Positions 8,516 through 16,717 of a DNA stretch of 57,031 bases are shown here, piece after piece. Position 1 is the stretch's first letter. Each line of letters begins with the position of its first letter. The stretch is from JBQTIQ01 sp052387955 (GTDB taxonomy: Bacteria > Actinomycetota > Acidimicrobiia > Acidimicrobiales > JACDCH01). The notes under the pieces were generated by a model. It searched no databases, had not been told where the DNA came from, and saw only the letters and a list, made by a program, of their open reading frames with translations. Location: positions 1-57,031 of the forward strand of contig JBQTIQ010000084.1 of assembly GCA_052387955.1 (NCBI GenBank), in the 5' to 3' direction. The translations under genes and the position numbers were made by a program.

Positions 8516-8872
8516 ACGGGCGCTGCGGTCCGGACCTGCGTCGGCTGTCGGAGCCGCCGCCCTCAGTCCGAACTGGTCCGGGTGGTGCGAGCCGCCGACG
8601 GCACGCTGGCTTTCGGCCGGGCCCTGCCGGGCCGGGGGGCGTGGTTGTGCTCGGAGTCGGCGGCCTGCCTCGACGTCGGTCTGCGCCGCGACCGGTTCAG
8701 CTGGGCGCTGCGGGGCCCGGTGAGCCCGGGAGGGGCTGACGTGCGAGCGCAGCGAGCGCTTCCGGCCGCCGGTGGGAGCGCCAGCTCGCCCGGCGGAGAT
8801 GGGGTCGGGGCGCAGCCCCTCAGAACGACCGAAGTCGCCGGTCCGGGCCGGGCTGCGCGACACTCAGGGTAG
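8516..8872 (+). CDS. ylxR: YlxR-family RNA-binding protein (DUF448), start uncertain
   Basis: Small RNA-binding protein found between nusA and infB in many bacteria. The family core RTCVGCRSRRPQSELVRVVR, then GRGAWLC, ACLDVGLRRDRFSWALR, is complete. No ATG, GTG or TTG exists in frame for more than 170 bases before the core. The first plausible point is the ACG at 8516, nine bases after the nusA stop, so a non-standard start or a base error is likely. After the core, about 50 extra residues (VRAQRALPAAGGSASSPGGD and on) derive from a repeat also found inside the MoxR gene. Confidence 0.8.
   Translation, partial: TGAAVRTCVGCRSRRPQSELVRVVRAADGTLAFGRALPGRGAWLCSESAACLDVGLRRDRFSWALRGPVSPGGADVRAQRALPAAGGSASSPGGDGVGAQPLRTTEVAGPGRAARHSG
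8741..8830 (+). repeat. Family F repeat embedded in the ylxR reading frame
   Basis: The segment GCGAGCGCAGCGAGCGC, then a CCGGCCG..GG block, GAGCGCCAGC.CGCCCGG.GGAGAT and a small GGGGC-GCAGCCCC hairpin recur on the minus strand at 49199-49335. Both copies are read in the same frame and give RAQRA, AGG, SPPGGD-like and QP peptides. Confidence 0.6.
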
Positions 8873-9058
8873 ACTTGCCTGGCGACTACGAAGAGCTGTG
8901 CCGTGGCACGACACGACGTTGTCCGTTGTAGGTCGTCATCAGTAGCCCCGGTGGCGTGCTCTACAGCAGGGTCAGCAATGGCCGCGAGCACATCGTGAGA
9001 AGCGTTGCCCGGGCGACGGGGTGGCGCCTCCACCAAACGACGAAATGAGGGGACCTCT

Positions 9059-12052
9059 TTGCCCAGAAACCCGCGAGTGCACGAGCTAGCCAAAGAGCTC
9101 GGTGTGAGCAACAAACAACTGCTCGACCTCTGCGCGGACTTGGGCATTGGTGTGAAGAGCCATTCGTCGAGCGTCCAGGAGGCGCAAGCCGACCGCGTCC
9201 GGCGCAAGGCCAAGTCATTGGGCCTGGCCCACGAGCCCGAGGCCGCGCCGGCGCCGTCCCCGCCCCCGCCGGTCCCCGACAACGGCTCGCGGGCTGCCCA
9301 TCAGGCGCCGGCCCGGCCCACGCCCAAGACCCCGCCGCCTCGACCGGCGTCTACGGCTCCGGGCATGCCCGCCAGCCGTCCCGCCCCGCTCCCGCTCCCC
9401 TCGGAGCGTCCGGCTGCGCCTGAGCGGCCGGCTGACCCGGACCTTCGACCGGCCGCTTCGGCGCCGGCCGACAGCCCCGCCCCGCCCCCCGCCCCCGAGC
9501 GCCCGGCCGCCGCCACCGAGCCTGTCCTCCCCGCGCCGCGCCGCCCCGAAGACCCTCCTGTCCGTCCGGCGCCCCGTCCCGGCGCGATCACATCCTCGGG
9601 CAGCCAGCACCCGCCCCGGCCCCCGGCGCCGGCTGGTGCCCCTTCGCCCACCATGCCCCCGCCGGCCAGCGAGCGGGCCGAACGTCCTGCCTTCAGCGGG
9701 CCGCCGCGCGCCACTACGCAGCCGCCGCCGCGGCCGGCTGCCCGTCCCGATGACGCTGCCCGCCGAGTCCCGCCTCCGGCCGCGCCCGGCGCCCCGGCGC
9801 CGGCAGCCCAGCTCGGCGGCCCCACCTCGCCCTCCGGCAAGGCCATCCCGCCGCCCCCCGGGGGCCGTCCCTTGTCCCCGTCGGGCAAGCCGATCCCGCC
9901 CCCTCCCGGCCAGGGTGGGCGAGCGCCCGCTCCCGGCCGTCCCACCGGCCCTGGCGGTCAGCGTCCCGGTGGCCCCCCCAGTGGCCCGCGCACGAGCAGC
10001 GGCCCGAGCCGTCCCTCGACCGGCGCTGCCCGTCCCGGCGGCGGCCCCGGCGGCCCGCCCGGTGGCGGCATGCGGGGTGGTTTCGGGGCCGGTGCGCCCG
10101 CTGGTGCCCCCGGTGGCCGTCCTGGCGGTCCGAACCGCGGTGGTCCCGGCGGCGGTCCCGGTGGTCGCCGTCAACCGCGCCGCGGTGGCGGCCGCCGACG
10201 GCGCAGCCGTGAGGAGCTCCAGCCGCTCGAGCTCACCACTTACACGCCTCAGAGCACGCCGGTCCCCGTGGGGCTGGTCGTGGTCGAGCGGGCGTCGACT
10301 CCCCAGGAGCTCGGCCCCAAGCTGAACCGCACCGCCGCCGACGTGGTGCGCTTCCTCATGCAGCAGGGCGAGATGGTGACCGCCACCCAGTCGCTGAGTG
10401 ACGACATGATCGAGCTGTTCGCGGCCGAGGTCGGCGCCGCCATCCGTCTCGTCGACCCCGGCGAGGAGCAGGAGGTCGAACTCCAGAAGCTGCTCGTGCT
10501 ACCCGAGGTCGAGGGTGCGGCGGAGGCGGCCGTGGCCCGCCCGCCGGTGATCACCGTGATGGGCCACGTCGACCACGGCAAGACCAAACTGCTCGACCGG
10601 ATCCGTGACGCCAACGTGGTCGCCGGCGAGGCCGGGGGCATCACACAGCACATCGGCGCCTACCAGGCCGAGAAGAATGGCCGGCGGATCACCTTTATCG
10701 ACACCCCGGGCCACGCCGCCTTCACGGCCATGCGCGCCCGGGGGGCGGAGGCCACCGACATCGTCGTGCTGGTGGTGGCAGCCGACGACGGCGTCATGCC
10801 CCAGACCATCGAGGCGTTCAACCACGCCCGGGCGGCGGACGTGCCGATCGTGGTGGCGGTGAACAAGATCGACCGCGAGTCGGCCGACCCCAACCGGGTC
10901 ATGCAGCAGCTCTCCGAGCTCGGCCTCATCCCCACCCAGTGGGGCGGCGACACCGAGATGGTCCAGGTGTCGGCCCTCCAGGGCCTGGGCATCGACGACC
11001 TGCTCGACACCCTGCTGCTGGTGGCCGACCTCGAAGAGCTCGTGGCCAACCCCGACGGCCGGGCGGCCGGCGTGGTCCTCGAAGCCCATCTCGACACCGG
11101 GCGAGGCCCGGTCGCCACCGTGCTCGTGCAACGGGGCACGCTCAAGGTCGGCGACCCGTTGGTGGCCGGCCCGGCGTGGGGCCGGGTGCGGGCGCTCATC
11201 GACGACAAGGGCAACCCGGTCCGGGAAGCCGGCCCGTCGACGCCGGTCGAGGTCCTCGGCCTGTCCGACGTTGCCGATGCCGGTGACGACTTCGTCGTCG
11301 CCCCCGACGAGAAGATCGCCCGCAACGTCGCTGATACCCGCAGCCACTGGCAGCGTGTGGCCGGCCTCGGCCGGGACGCCAAGGTGTCGACCGCCGGCGC
11401 CAAGCTCGAGGACATCTTCGAGCAGATCCAGGCCGGCGAACTGGCCACCCTCAACCTCATCGTCAAGGCCGACGTAACCGGCTCGCTCGAAGCCCTGACC
11501 CAGAGCCTGCAGAAGCTCGAACGTGACGACGTCCGGCTCTCCTTCGTCCACCGGGCGGTGGGCGGTATCACCCAGTACGACGTGCAGCTGGCGGCGGCCG
11601 CCAACGCCACCATCATCGGCTTCAACGTCCGGCCCGACCGCAAGGCCCGTGAGATCGCCGACCACGAGGGCGTCGAGATCCGGACCTACGAGATCATCTA
11701 CCAGGTGCTCGAGGACATCGAGAACGCGATGTTGGGCCTTCTCGCCCCCGAGTTCGAAGAGGTGGTCACCGGCGAAGCCGAGGTCCGGGAGATCTTCAGC
11801 GTGCCCCGGGTGGGGCGTGTCGCCGGCTGCTACGTGCAGAGCGGCACCATCACCCGAGGCTCGAAGGTCCGCTTCCTGCGCGACGGCGCGATCATCTGGA
11901 AGGGCACGATCAGCTCGCTGAAGCGGTTCAAGGACGACGCCCGTGAGGTGCAGGCCGGCTACGAGTGCGGCATCGGCCTGTCGGACTTCCAGGACCTCAA
12001 GCAGGGCGACACCATCGAGACCTTCGAGGAGCGGGAGATACCTCGGACCTGA
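9059..12052 (+). CDS. infB: Translation initiation factor IF-2
   Basis: GTPase that places initiator tRNA on the 30S subunit and promotes subunit joining. I choose the TTG at 9059 (997 residues) because GAGGGGA at 9047-9053 sits five bases upstream and the product starts PRNPRVHELAKELGVSNKQL, the IF2_N domain. A Pro/Gly/Ala-rich linker of about 310 residues follows, ending in an Arg-rich patch. The G domain has GHVDHGKT, DTPGHAAF and NKID, followed by domain II, IF2 core domain III and C-terminal domain IV. The 186-bp leader 8873-9058 shows no recognisable element. Confidence 0.95.
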   Translation: MPRNPRVHELAKELGVSNKQLLDLCADLGIGVKSHSSSVQEAQADRVRRKAKSLGLAHEPEAAPAPSPPPPVPDNGSRAAHQAPARPTPKTPPPRPASTAPGMPASRPAPLPLPSERPAAPERPADPDLRPAASAPADSPAPPPAPERPAAATEPVLPAPRRPEDPPVRPAPRPGAITSSGSQHPPRPPAPAGAPSPTMPPPASERAERPAFSGPPRATTQPPPRPAARPDDAARRVPPPAAPGAPAPAAQLGGPTSPSGKAIPPPPGGRPLSPSGKPIPPPPGQGGRAPAPGRPTGPGGQRPGGPPSGPRTSSGPSRPSTGAARPGGGPGGPPGGGMRGGFGAGAPAGAPGGRPGGPNRGGPGGGPGGRRQPRRGGGRRRRSREELQPLELTTYTPQSTPVPVGLVVVERASTPQELGPKLNRTAADVVRFLMQQGEMVTATQSLSDDMIELFAAEVGAAIRLVDPGEEQEVELQKLLVLPEVEGAAEAAVARPPVITVMGHVDHGKTKLLDRIRDANVVAGEAGGITQHIGAYQAEKNGRRITFIDTPGHAAFTAMRARGAEATDIVVLVVAADDGVMPQTIEAFNHARAADVPIVVAVNKIDRESADPNRVMQQLSELGLIPTQWGGDTEMVQVSALQGLGIDDLLDTLLLVADLEELVANPDGRAAGVVLEAHLDTGRGPVATVLVQRGTLKVGDPLVAGPAWGRVRALIDDKGNPVREAGPSTPVEVLGLSDVADAGDDFVVAPDEKIARNVADTRSHWQRVAGLGRDAKVSTAGAKLEDIFEQIQAGELATLNLIVKADVTGSLEALTQSLQKLERDDVRLSFVHRAVGGITQYDVQLAAAANATIIGFNVRPDRKAREIADHEGVEIRTYEIIYQVLEDIENAMLGLLAPEFEEVVTGEAEVREIFSVPRVGRVAGCYVQSGTITRGSKVRFLRDGAIIWKGTISSLKRFKDDAREVQAGYECGIGLSDFQDLKQGDTIETFEEREIPRT

Positions 12053-12122
12053 GTCGGCTGACTCTTCGGTCGACCAACCCGCACGGCCGGACCGGGATCG
12101 GTCAGGCCAGAATGGGGCTCTG

Positions 12123-12413
12123 ATGCCCGCGGCCGCGCTCACCGTCGAGCTCCACCTTCCCGACGTGCACTCGCTGAAGGAGAAGCGGGCGGTGATCCGC
12201 CCCATCATCGAAGGGGCGCAGCACCGTTTCCGGGTCGCGGCCGCCGAGATCGAACTTCAGGACCTCCGTCAGCGGACGGTGCTGGGGTTCGCCGCGGTGG
12301 CCTCGACGGTGGGCCACGTGGGCGCGGTGCTCGACGAGGTCGAGCGCTTCGTCTGGTCGTTCCCGGAAATCGACGTCCTCGAGGCTGGGCGCGCCTGGAT
12401 GGAGGAGACGTGA
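12123..12413 (+). CDS. DUF503 (YlxP-like) protein
   Basis: Small conserved protein of 96 residues encoded between infB and rbfA in many Gram-positive bacteria. It shows the family signature LPDVHSLKEKRAVIRPIIEG near the N-terminus, then VASTVGHVGAVLDEVERFV. The exact role is unknown; the location points to ribosome assembly or RNA binding. ATG 12123 follows a 70-bp gap after infB. The stop overlaps the rbfA GTG (GTGA), so the two are probably translationally coupled. Confidence 0.85.
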   Translation: MPAAALTVELHLPDVHSLKEKRAVIRPIIEGAQHRFRVAAAEIELQDLRQRTVLGFAAVASTVGHVGAVLDEVERFVWSFPEIDVLEAGRAWMEET

Positions 12414-12778
12414 CCGGCCGGCGGGGCCGGCCGTCGCGCTACACCCGCACCGACCGGCTCAACCAGCTGGTGCGCCAGATCCTGGCCGACGAGCTGGAAC
12501 GCATCAACGACGACGCTCTCGACCTGGTGACCGTCATGGACGTGGTCGTCGAGGCCGACCTGGGCCGGGCCACCGTGTACGTGGACACCCCCGAAGGCGA
12601 TGCTCGTGACGCCGAGGTCGTTGCCGCCCTCGAGGGGCAGAGGGCCCGGCTCCAGGCCGCGCTGGCCAAGCAGGCCCGCATGAGGCGCACGCCGACGCTG
12701 ACCTTCCGGCCCGACGACGTCGAGCGGGCGGCCGCCCGGGTCGAGGCGATGCTCCGAGACCTCGGTGCCGATGACTGA
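12410..12778 (+). CDS. rbfA: 30S ribosome-binding factor RbfA
   Basis: Cold-shock-linked assembly factor that binds 16S rRNA helix 1 during late 30S maturation. The 122-residue protein has the KH-like family core: YTRTDRLNQLVRQILADELE, LVTVMDVVVEADLGRATVYV, and the C-terminal RRTPTLTFRPDDVERAAARV. GTG start overlaps the DUF503 stop and its own stop overlaps truB. Neighbours infB and truB are the standard ones. Confidence 0.94.
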   Translation: MTGRRGRPSRYTRTDRLNQLVRQILADELERINDDALDLVTVMDVVVEADLGRATVYVDTPEGDARDAEVVAALEGQRARLQAALAKQARMRRTPTLTFRPDDVERAAARVEAMLRDLGADD

Positions 12779-13664
12779 GCGAGACCGCTCTGCGCCCGAG
12801 GGCCTGGTCGTCGTGGACAAGGAACCGGGGTGGACCTCCCACGATGTGGTGGCCAAGCTCCGCGGGATCCTGGGCACCCGCAAGGTGGGCCACGCCGGCA
12901 CCCTCGACCCCGATGCCACCGGCGTCCTGTTGGTCGGGGTCGGCGGGGTCACCCGCCTGCTCCGTTTCGTCGGGGGCACGGCGAAGACCTACACCGGCGA
13001 GGTCGTGTTCGGGACCGAGACTTCGAGCCTCGACTCGTCGGGGGCCGTCACCGCCATCCATCGTATGGACGGGCTGCAACCCGAGGCCGTGAACGCCGCC
13101 GCTGCTGGTTTCGTCGGCGCCATCGAGCAGGTCCCACCGATGGTCTCGGCCGTCCAGGTCGGCGGCCGGCGCCTCCACGAACTGGCCCGGGCCGGTATCG
13201 AGGTGGAGCGCAACGCCCGCCCCGTCACCATCCACGCCTTCGACGTCACCGAGACCGCCGATCCCCTCGTCTATCGGCTCCATGTCCGCTGCTCGTCGGG
13301 GACCTACGTCCGCAGCCTGGCCGCAGATCTCGGTGCTGCCCTCGGCGGCGGTGCCCATCTGCGGTCGCTGCGCCGCGTCGCATCGGGCTCCTTCACGGTT
13401 GATGAGGCCAGCGTGGTCGGCGCCGTCGGGGCGGGGGACCTGTTGTCAGCGGCAACGGCCCTGCGCGACCTGCCCTTCGTTGAGGCCGGTCCCGATCTCG
13501 AGATCGCCATAGGCTACGGCCGCATGCTCGACCGGGCCGATCTCGGTGTGGCGGGCGACGGGCCGTGGGCCGTTGTCGGCAGCGGCGGCGCCCTGCTCGC
13601 GGTGTACGAGTCCCGCGGCTCCCGGGTCAAGCCGGCCGTCGTGATGCCCCGCCACTCAACGTGA
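12771..13664 (+). CDS. truB: tRNA pseudouridine-55 synthase TruB
   Basis: Forms pseudouridine 55 in the T-loop of tRNAs. The catalytic Asp is in GHAGTLDPDATG near residue 45. Other family motifs are GLVVVDKEPGWTSHDVV, TKTYTGEV-like AKTYTGEVVFG, QVPPMVSAVQVGGRRLHELA and SSGTYVRSLAADLG. I use ATG 12771, overlapping the rbfA stop; GTG 12765 in the same frame is possible and adds two residues. About 297 residues, normal length, with a short C-terminal PUA-like part. Confidence 0.94.
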   Translation: MTERDRSAPEGLVVVDKEPGWTSHDVVAKLRGILGTRKVGHAGTLDPDATGVLLVGVGGVTRLLRFVGGTAKTYTGEVVFGTETSSLDSSGAVTAIHRMDGLQPEAVNAAAAGFVGAIEQVPPMVSAVQVGGRRLHELARAGIEVERNARPVTIHAFDVTETADPLVYRLHVRCSSGTYVRSLAADLGAALGGGAHLRSLRRVASGSFTVDEASVVGAVGAGDLLSAATALRDLPFVEAGPDLEIAIGYGRMLDRADLGVAGDGPWAVVGSGGALLAVYESRGSRVKPAVVMPRHST

Positions 13665-13741
13665 CGGCACGGGGCGGCGGTGGCCCAGACAGCCCATGGC
13701 CAGGCCGGCAGTCGAGCAGGCCCGCCCGTAGGGTGAGGACC

Positions 13742-15142
13742 GTGGACGACGACGCGACGGCGGGCGCTCCCGAGATCGCGGGGTCGCCCCTCGACCTGGT
13801 GGGGAACACGCCCCTGGTGCGCCTCGGGCGGATCTGCGCCGCCGAGGGGATTGCCGGCACCGTCGCCGCCAAGCTCGAGATGCTCAACCCGGGGGGCTCG
13901 GTGAAGGACCGGCCGGCGGTAGCCATGATCGACGCCGCCGAGCGCGACGGCCAGCTGCTGGCGGGCGGCACCATCGTCGAACCGACGTCGGGCAACACGG
14001 GCGTCGGCCTGGCCATCGTCGCCGCCCAGCGGGGGTACCGGTGCGTGTTCGTCTGCACCGACAAGGTCGCCCCCGAGAAGGTCCGCCTGCTCGAGGCCTA
14101 CGGCGCCGAGGTGGTGGTGTGCCCGGTGGCGGTCGAGCCGGGCGACCCCGAGTCGTACTACTCGGTGGCCGAGCGGCTGGTGCAGGAGATCCCCGGAGCC
14201 TTCCGCCCCAACCAGTACGCCAACCAGTGGAACCCCTGGGCCCACGAGCAGAGCACCGGCCCCGAGATCTGGCGCCAGACGGCCGGGCGCATCACCCACT
14301 TCGTCGCCGGCGTCGGCACCGGAGGGACCATCACCGGCGTGGCCCGGGCCCTCAAGGCCCGCAACCCCGACGTCCGGATCGTGGGCGCCGACCCGGCCGG
14401 TTCGGTCTATTCGGGCGGCTCGGGCCGGCCCTACCTGGTCGAGGGCATCGGCGAGGACTTCTGGCCCAGCACCTACGACCCGTCGCTGGTGGACCAGGTC
14501 ATCGCCGTCAGCGACGAGGACAGCTTCCTCATGGCCCGGCGGGTCACCGCCGAGGAGGGCATCCTCATCGGCGGCTCCGGCGGTACCGCGGTGGCGGCGG
14601 CGCTCGCGGTCGGCCGCCAGGCGGGGCCGGACGGACTGGTGGTGGTGCTGCTCCCCGACAGCGGTCGGGGCTACCTCTCCCGGGTGTTCGACGAGCGGTG
14701 GATGGCCGGCTACGGGTTCCTGGGCGCCCCCGGTCCGACGGTGGCCGAATTGCTCGGCGCCCGCGGTGGGGATGTGCCGCCGCTGGTCTACGTGCACCCC
14801 GACGACTCGGTGCGTCGCGCCGTCAACCTGATGCGAGGCCACAACGTTTCCCAGCTCCCGGTGGCCAAGGGCGAGATGCCGTTGGCGGCCGCCGAGGTGG
14901 TGGGGGCGGTTGACGAGCTCGCGCTCATGGAGAGGGTGTTCCACGACCCCGCGGTTCTGGACTCCCCGGTCGGCTCGGTGATGGGCCCACGGCTGCCGAC
15001 CATCGGCATCGGCGAGCCCATCGGCCTGGCCGTCGAACTGCTCGACCGGGCGCCGGCGCTCGTCGTCCTGGCCGGCGGCCGGCCCCGAGCGGTGCTGTCG
15101 CGCACCGACGCCCTCCGGTACCTGTCCGGAGAAACGTCATGA
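13742..15142 (+). CDS. cbs: Cystathionine beta-synthase with C-terminal CBS domain pair
   Basis: PLP enzyme that condenses homocysteine with serine, the first step of reverse transsulfuration. The PLP lysine is in GGSVKDRPA; the phosphate loop is SGNTGVGLA and the second glycine loop GTGGTITG. A CBS-domain pair follows from about residue 345 (VPPLVYVHPDDSVRRAVNLM; SPVGSVMGPRLPTIGIGEPI), giving 466 residues, close to the mycobacterial enzyme. A plain O-acetylserine sulfhydrylase is less likely because of the CBS pair and the metB gene downstream. GTG 13742 starts the homologous part. The stop is overlapped by a small open frame. Confidence 0.9.
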   Translation: MDDDATAGAPEIAGSPLDLVGNTPLVRLGRICAAEGIAGTVAAKLEMLNPGGSVKDRPAVAMIDAAERDGQLLAGGTIVEPTSGNTGVGLAIVAAQRGYRCVFVCTDKVAPEKVRLLEAYGAEVVVCPVAVEPGDPESYYSVAERLVQEIPGAFRPNQYANQWNPWAHEQSTGPEIWRQTAGRITHFVAGVGTGGTITGVARALKARNPDVRIVGADPAGSVYSGGSGRPYLVEGIGEDFWPSTYDPSLVDQVIAVSDEDSFLMARRVTAEEGILIGGSGGTAVAAALAVGRQAGPDGLVVVLLPDSGRGYLSRVFDERWMAGYGFLGAPGPTVAELLGARGGDVPPLVYVHPDDSVRRAVNLMRGHNVSQLPVAKGEMPLAAAEVVGAVDELALMERVFHDPAVLDSPVGSVMGPRLPTIGIGEPIGLAVELLDRAPALVVLAGGRPRAVLSRTDALRYLSGETS

Positions 15143-15234
15143 CATGCGGACGGATCGGTGGCGGCACCTCTGGGGAGCCCGGAGTGAAGCGACTCCCACA
15201 GCAGAGCGGCCGACTCAGTTGGGAGGAGCGATGA
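15139..15234 (+). CDS. Possible 31-residue linking small ORF between cbs and family D ORF
   Basis: The ATG overlaps the cbs stop (ATGA at 15139-15142) and the TGA overlaps the ATG of the next small frame (ATGA at 15231-15234). The product begins MTCGRIGGGTSGEPG and has no recognised family. It may be only a ribosome path from cbs to metB, or chance in GC-rich DNA. Confidence 0.3.
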   Translation: MTCGRIGGGTSGEPGVKRLPQQSGRLSWEER

Positions 15235-15344
15235 CCGTTCATCCTCGGGGGCTGCGCCCCCGGGCCCCATCGTCGCCGGGCTCGCTGGCGCTCGCGCCGT
15301 CGACCGGTCATCCGGGGAGATCGCAGACGATGGTGCACCAGTGA
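15231..15344 (+). CDS. Family D repeat-encoded 37-residue small ORF, copy D1
   Basis: This frame is preceded by GGGAGGAG at a good Shine-Dalgarno distance. It ends in ATG-GTG-CAC-CAG-TGA, whose TGA overlaps the GTG of metB. A second copy of the same 37-codon frame lies before a TetR gene at 34742-34855, and the two products match at about 31 of 37 positions. The DNA contains the GGGGGCTGCGCCCCC hairpin also seen in family C. Whether the peptide is made is unknown; the pattern suggests a translated leader. Confidence 0.45.
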   Translation: MTVHPRGLRPRAPSSPGSLALAPSTGHPGRSQTMVHQ

Positions 15345-16498
15345 CCGATGACCGGCAGATGGGCTTCGAGACCAGGGCGGTCCACGCCGGCCAGGCACCC
15401 GATCCCGTGACCGGGGCGGTGGTGCCGCCCATCTCGTTGGCGACGACATTCGCCCAGTCGGCTGTCGGCGAGCACCTGGGCTATGAGTACTCGCGCTCCG
15501 CCAACCCGACCCGCAACGTGCTCGAACGGTGCCTGGCATCGCTCGAGGGAGCGGCCTACGGATTCGCCTTCGCCTCGGGCCTGGCCGCCGAGGACGCCGT
15601 GCTCCGCCAGGTACCCCACGGCGGTCACATCGTGCTCGGCAACGACGCCTATGGGGGCACGTTCCGGCTGCTCGATCACCTCTACCGTCCCGCAGGCTGG
15701 TCGTGGTCGGCTGCCGACCTGGCTGACCCGGCGACGATGGGCGAGTCCTGGCCCGACCGTGTCTCGATGGTGTGGGTCGAGACCCCCACGAACCCCGCCC
15801 TGCGGGTCGTCGACATTGCCGCAGTGGCGGCCGCGGCCCATGCCCGGGGCGCCTGGGTGGTCGTGGACAACACGTTCGCCACCCCCTACCTGCAGCTGCC
15901 ACTGGCCCTGGGTGCCGACGTCGTCGTGCATTCGTCCACCAAGTACCTCGGCGGTCATTCCGACGTCGTCGGCGGCTTCGTGGCCACCAACGACGGCGCC
16001 CTGGCCGAGGGGGTCGGCTTCGTGCAGAACGCCGCCGGCGCGGTGCCGTCACCGGTGGACTGCTACCTGGTCCTGCGAGGGATCAAGACGTTGGCCGTGC
16101 GCATGGACCGGCATTGCGCCAATGCCGCCGCGGTGGCCGACATGCTCGTCCGGCACCCGAGCGTTGACGTGGTGGCGTGGCCCGGCCTGGCCTCCCACCC
16201 TGGTCACGACGTGGCCCGGCGCCAGATGGGGGGCTTCGGCGGGATGGTGTCGTTCACGATGAAGGGTGGCGAAGCCGCTGCCCTCGAGGTCGCCGGCCGG
16301 ACGCGCCTGTTCACGCTGGCGGAGTCGCTGGGAGCGGTCGAGTCGCTGATCGAGCACCCCGCCCGCATGACCCACGCTTCGGCCACTGGTTCCCCCCTGG
16401 CCGTCGACCCCGCCCTGGTCCGCCTGTCGGTCGGCATCGAAGCAGTCGCCGACCTCGTCAACGACCTCGAGACCGCCCTGGACTCCGTCGGCTGCTGA
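15341..16498 (+). CDS. metB: Cystathionine gamma-lyase/synthase (PLP, Cys/Met metabolism)
   Basis: Type I fold PLP enzyme. Next to cbs it most likely splits cystathionine to cysteine (reverse transsulfuration) or makes cystathionine from activated homoserine; sequence alone does not separate these. Motifs: FETRAVHAGQAPDPVTGAVV near the N-terminus, YEYSRSANPTRN, FASGLAAEDAVL, VETPTNPALRV, and the PLP lysine in SSTKYLGGHSDVVGG. 385 residues if it starts at GTG 15341; ATG 15359 would also fit, since homology begins at MGFETRAVHAG and the bases before belong to the D1 repeat. Confidence 0.9.
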   Translation: MTDDRQMGFETRAVHAGQAPDPVTGAVVPPISLATTFAQSAVGEHLGYEYSRSANPTRNVLERCLASLEGAAYGFAFASGLAAEDAVLRQVPHGGHIVLGNDAYGGTFRLLDHLYRPAGWSWSAADLADPATMGESWPDRVSMVWVETPTNPALRVVDIAAVAAAAHARGAWVVVDNTFATPYLQLPLALGADVVVHSSTKYLGGHSDVVGGFVATNDGALAEGVGFVQNAAGAVPSPVDCYLVLRGIKTLAVRMDRHCANAAAVADMLVRHPSVDVVAWPGLASHPGHDVARRQMGGFGGMVSFTMKGGEAAALEVAGRTRLFTLAESLGAVESLIEHPARMTHASATGSPLAVDPALVRLSVGIEAVADLVNDLETALDSVGC

Positions 16499-16533
16499 CG
16501 GCTGGCGTGACCCGGACGGTCGCCAGAACACGT

Positions 16534-16691
16534 CGCCGATGCGAGCACCGGAGCGCCGGCGCAGGTGCGGTCGGGCGCGGCCTGCGGGGCCGGGGAACGC
16601 GGGCGCACTGCGTGCGTGGTTGTTCGCCGATGCGAGCACCGGAGCGCGAGCGCAGGTGCGGTCGGGCGCGGCCTGCGGGGCCGGGGAACGC
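16534..16691 (+). repeat. Two tandem family B repeats between metB and ribF
   Basis: Two 67-bp copies start at 16534 and 16625 (period 91) with the shared core GATGCGAGCACCGGAGCG, then GCGCAGGTGCGG, GCGGCCTGCGGGGCCGGG and GAACGC. They differ at about two positions. Other copies occur at 25761-25978 (three) and 31494-31570 (reverse). They fill most of the 219-bp gap. Confidence 0.8.
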
Positions 16692-16717
16692 AGCTAGCAA
16701 AGTAACCTCAGCGGCCG

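Noticed and set aside
10499..12208. 569-codon open frame antisense to infB
   Set aside because: The sense strand encodes IF-2 with every G motif; the antisense product has no domain logic.
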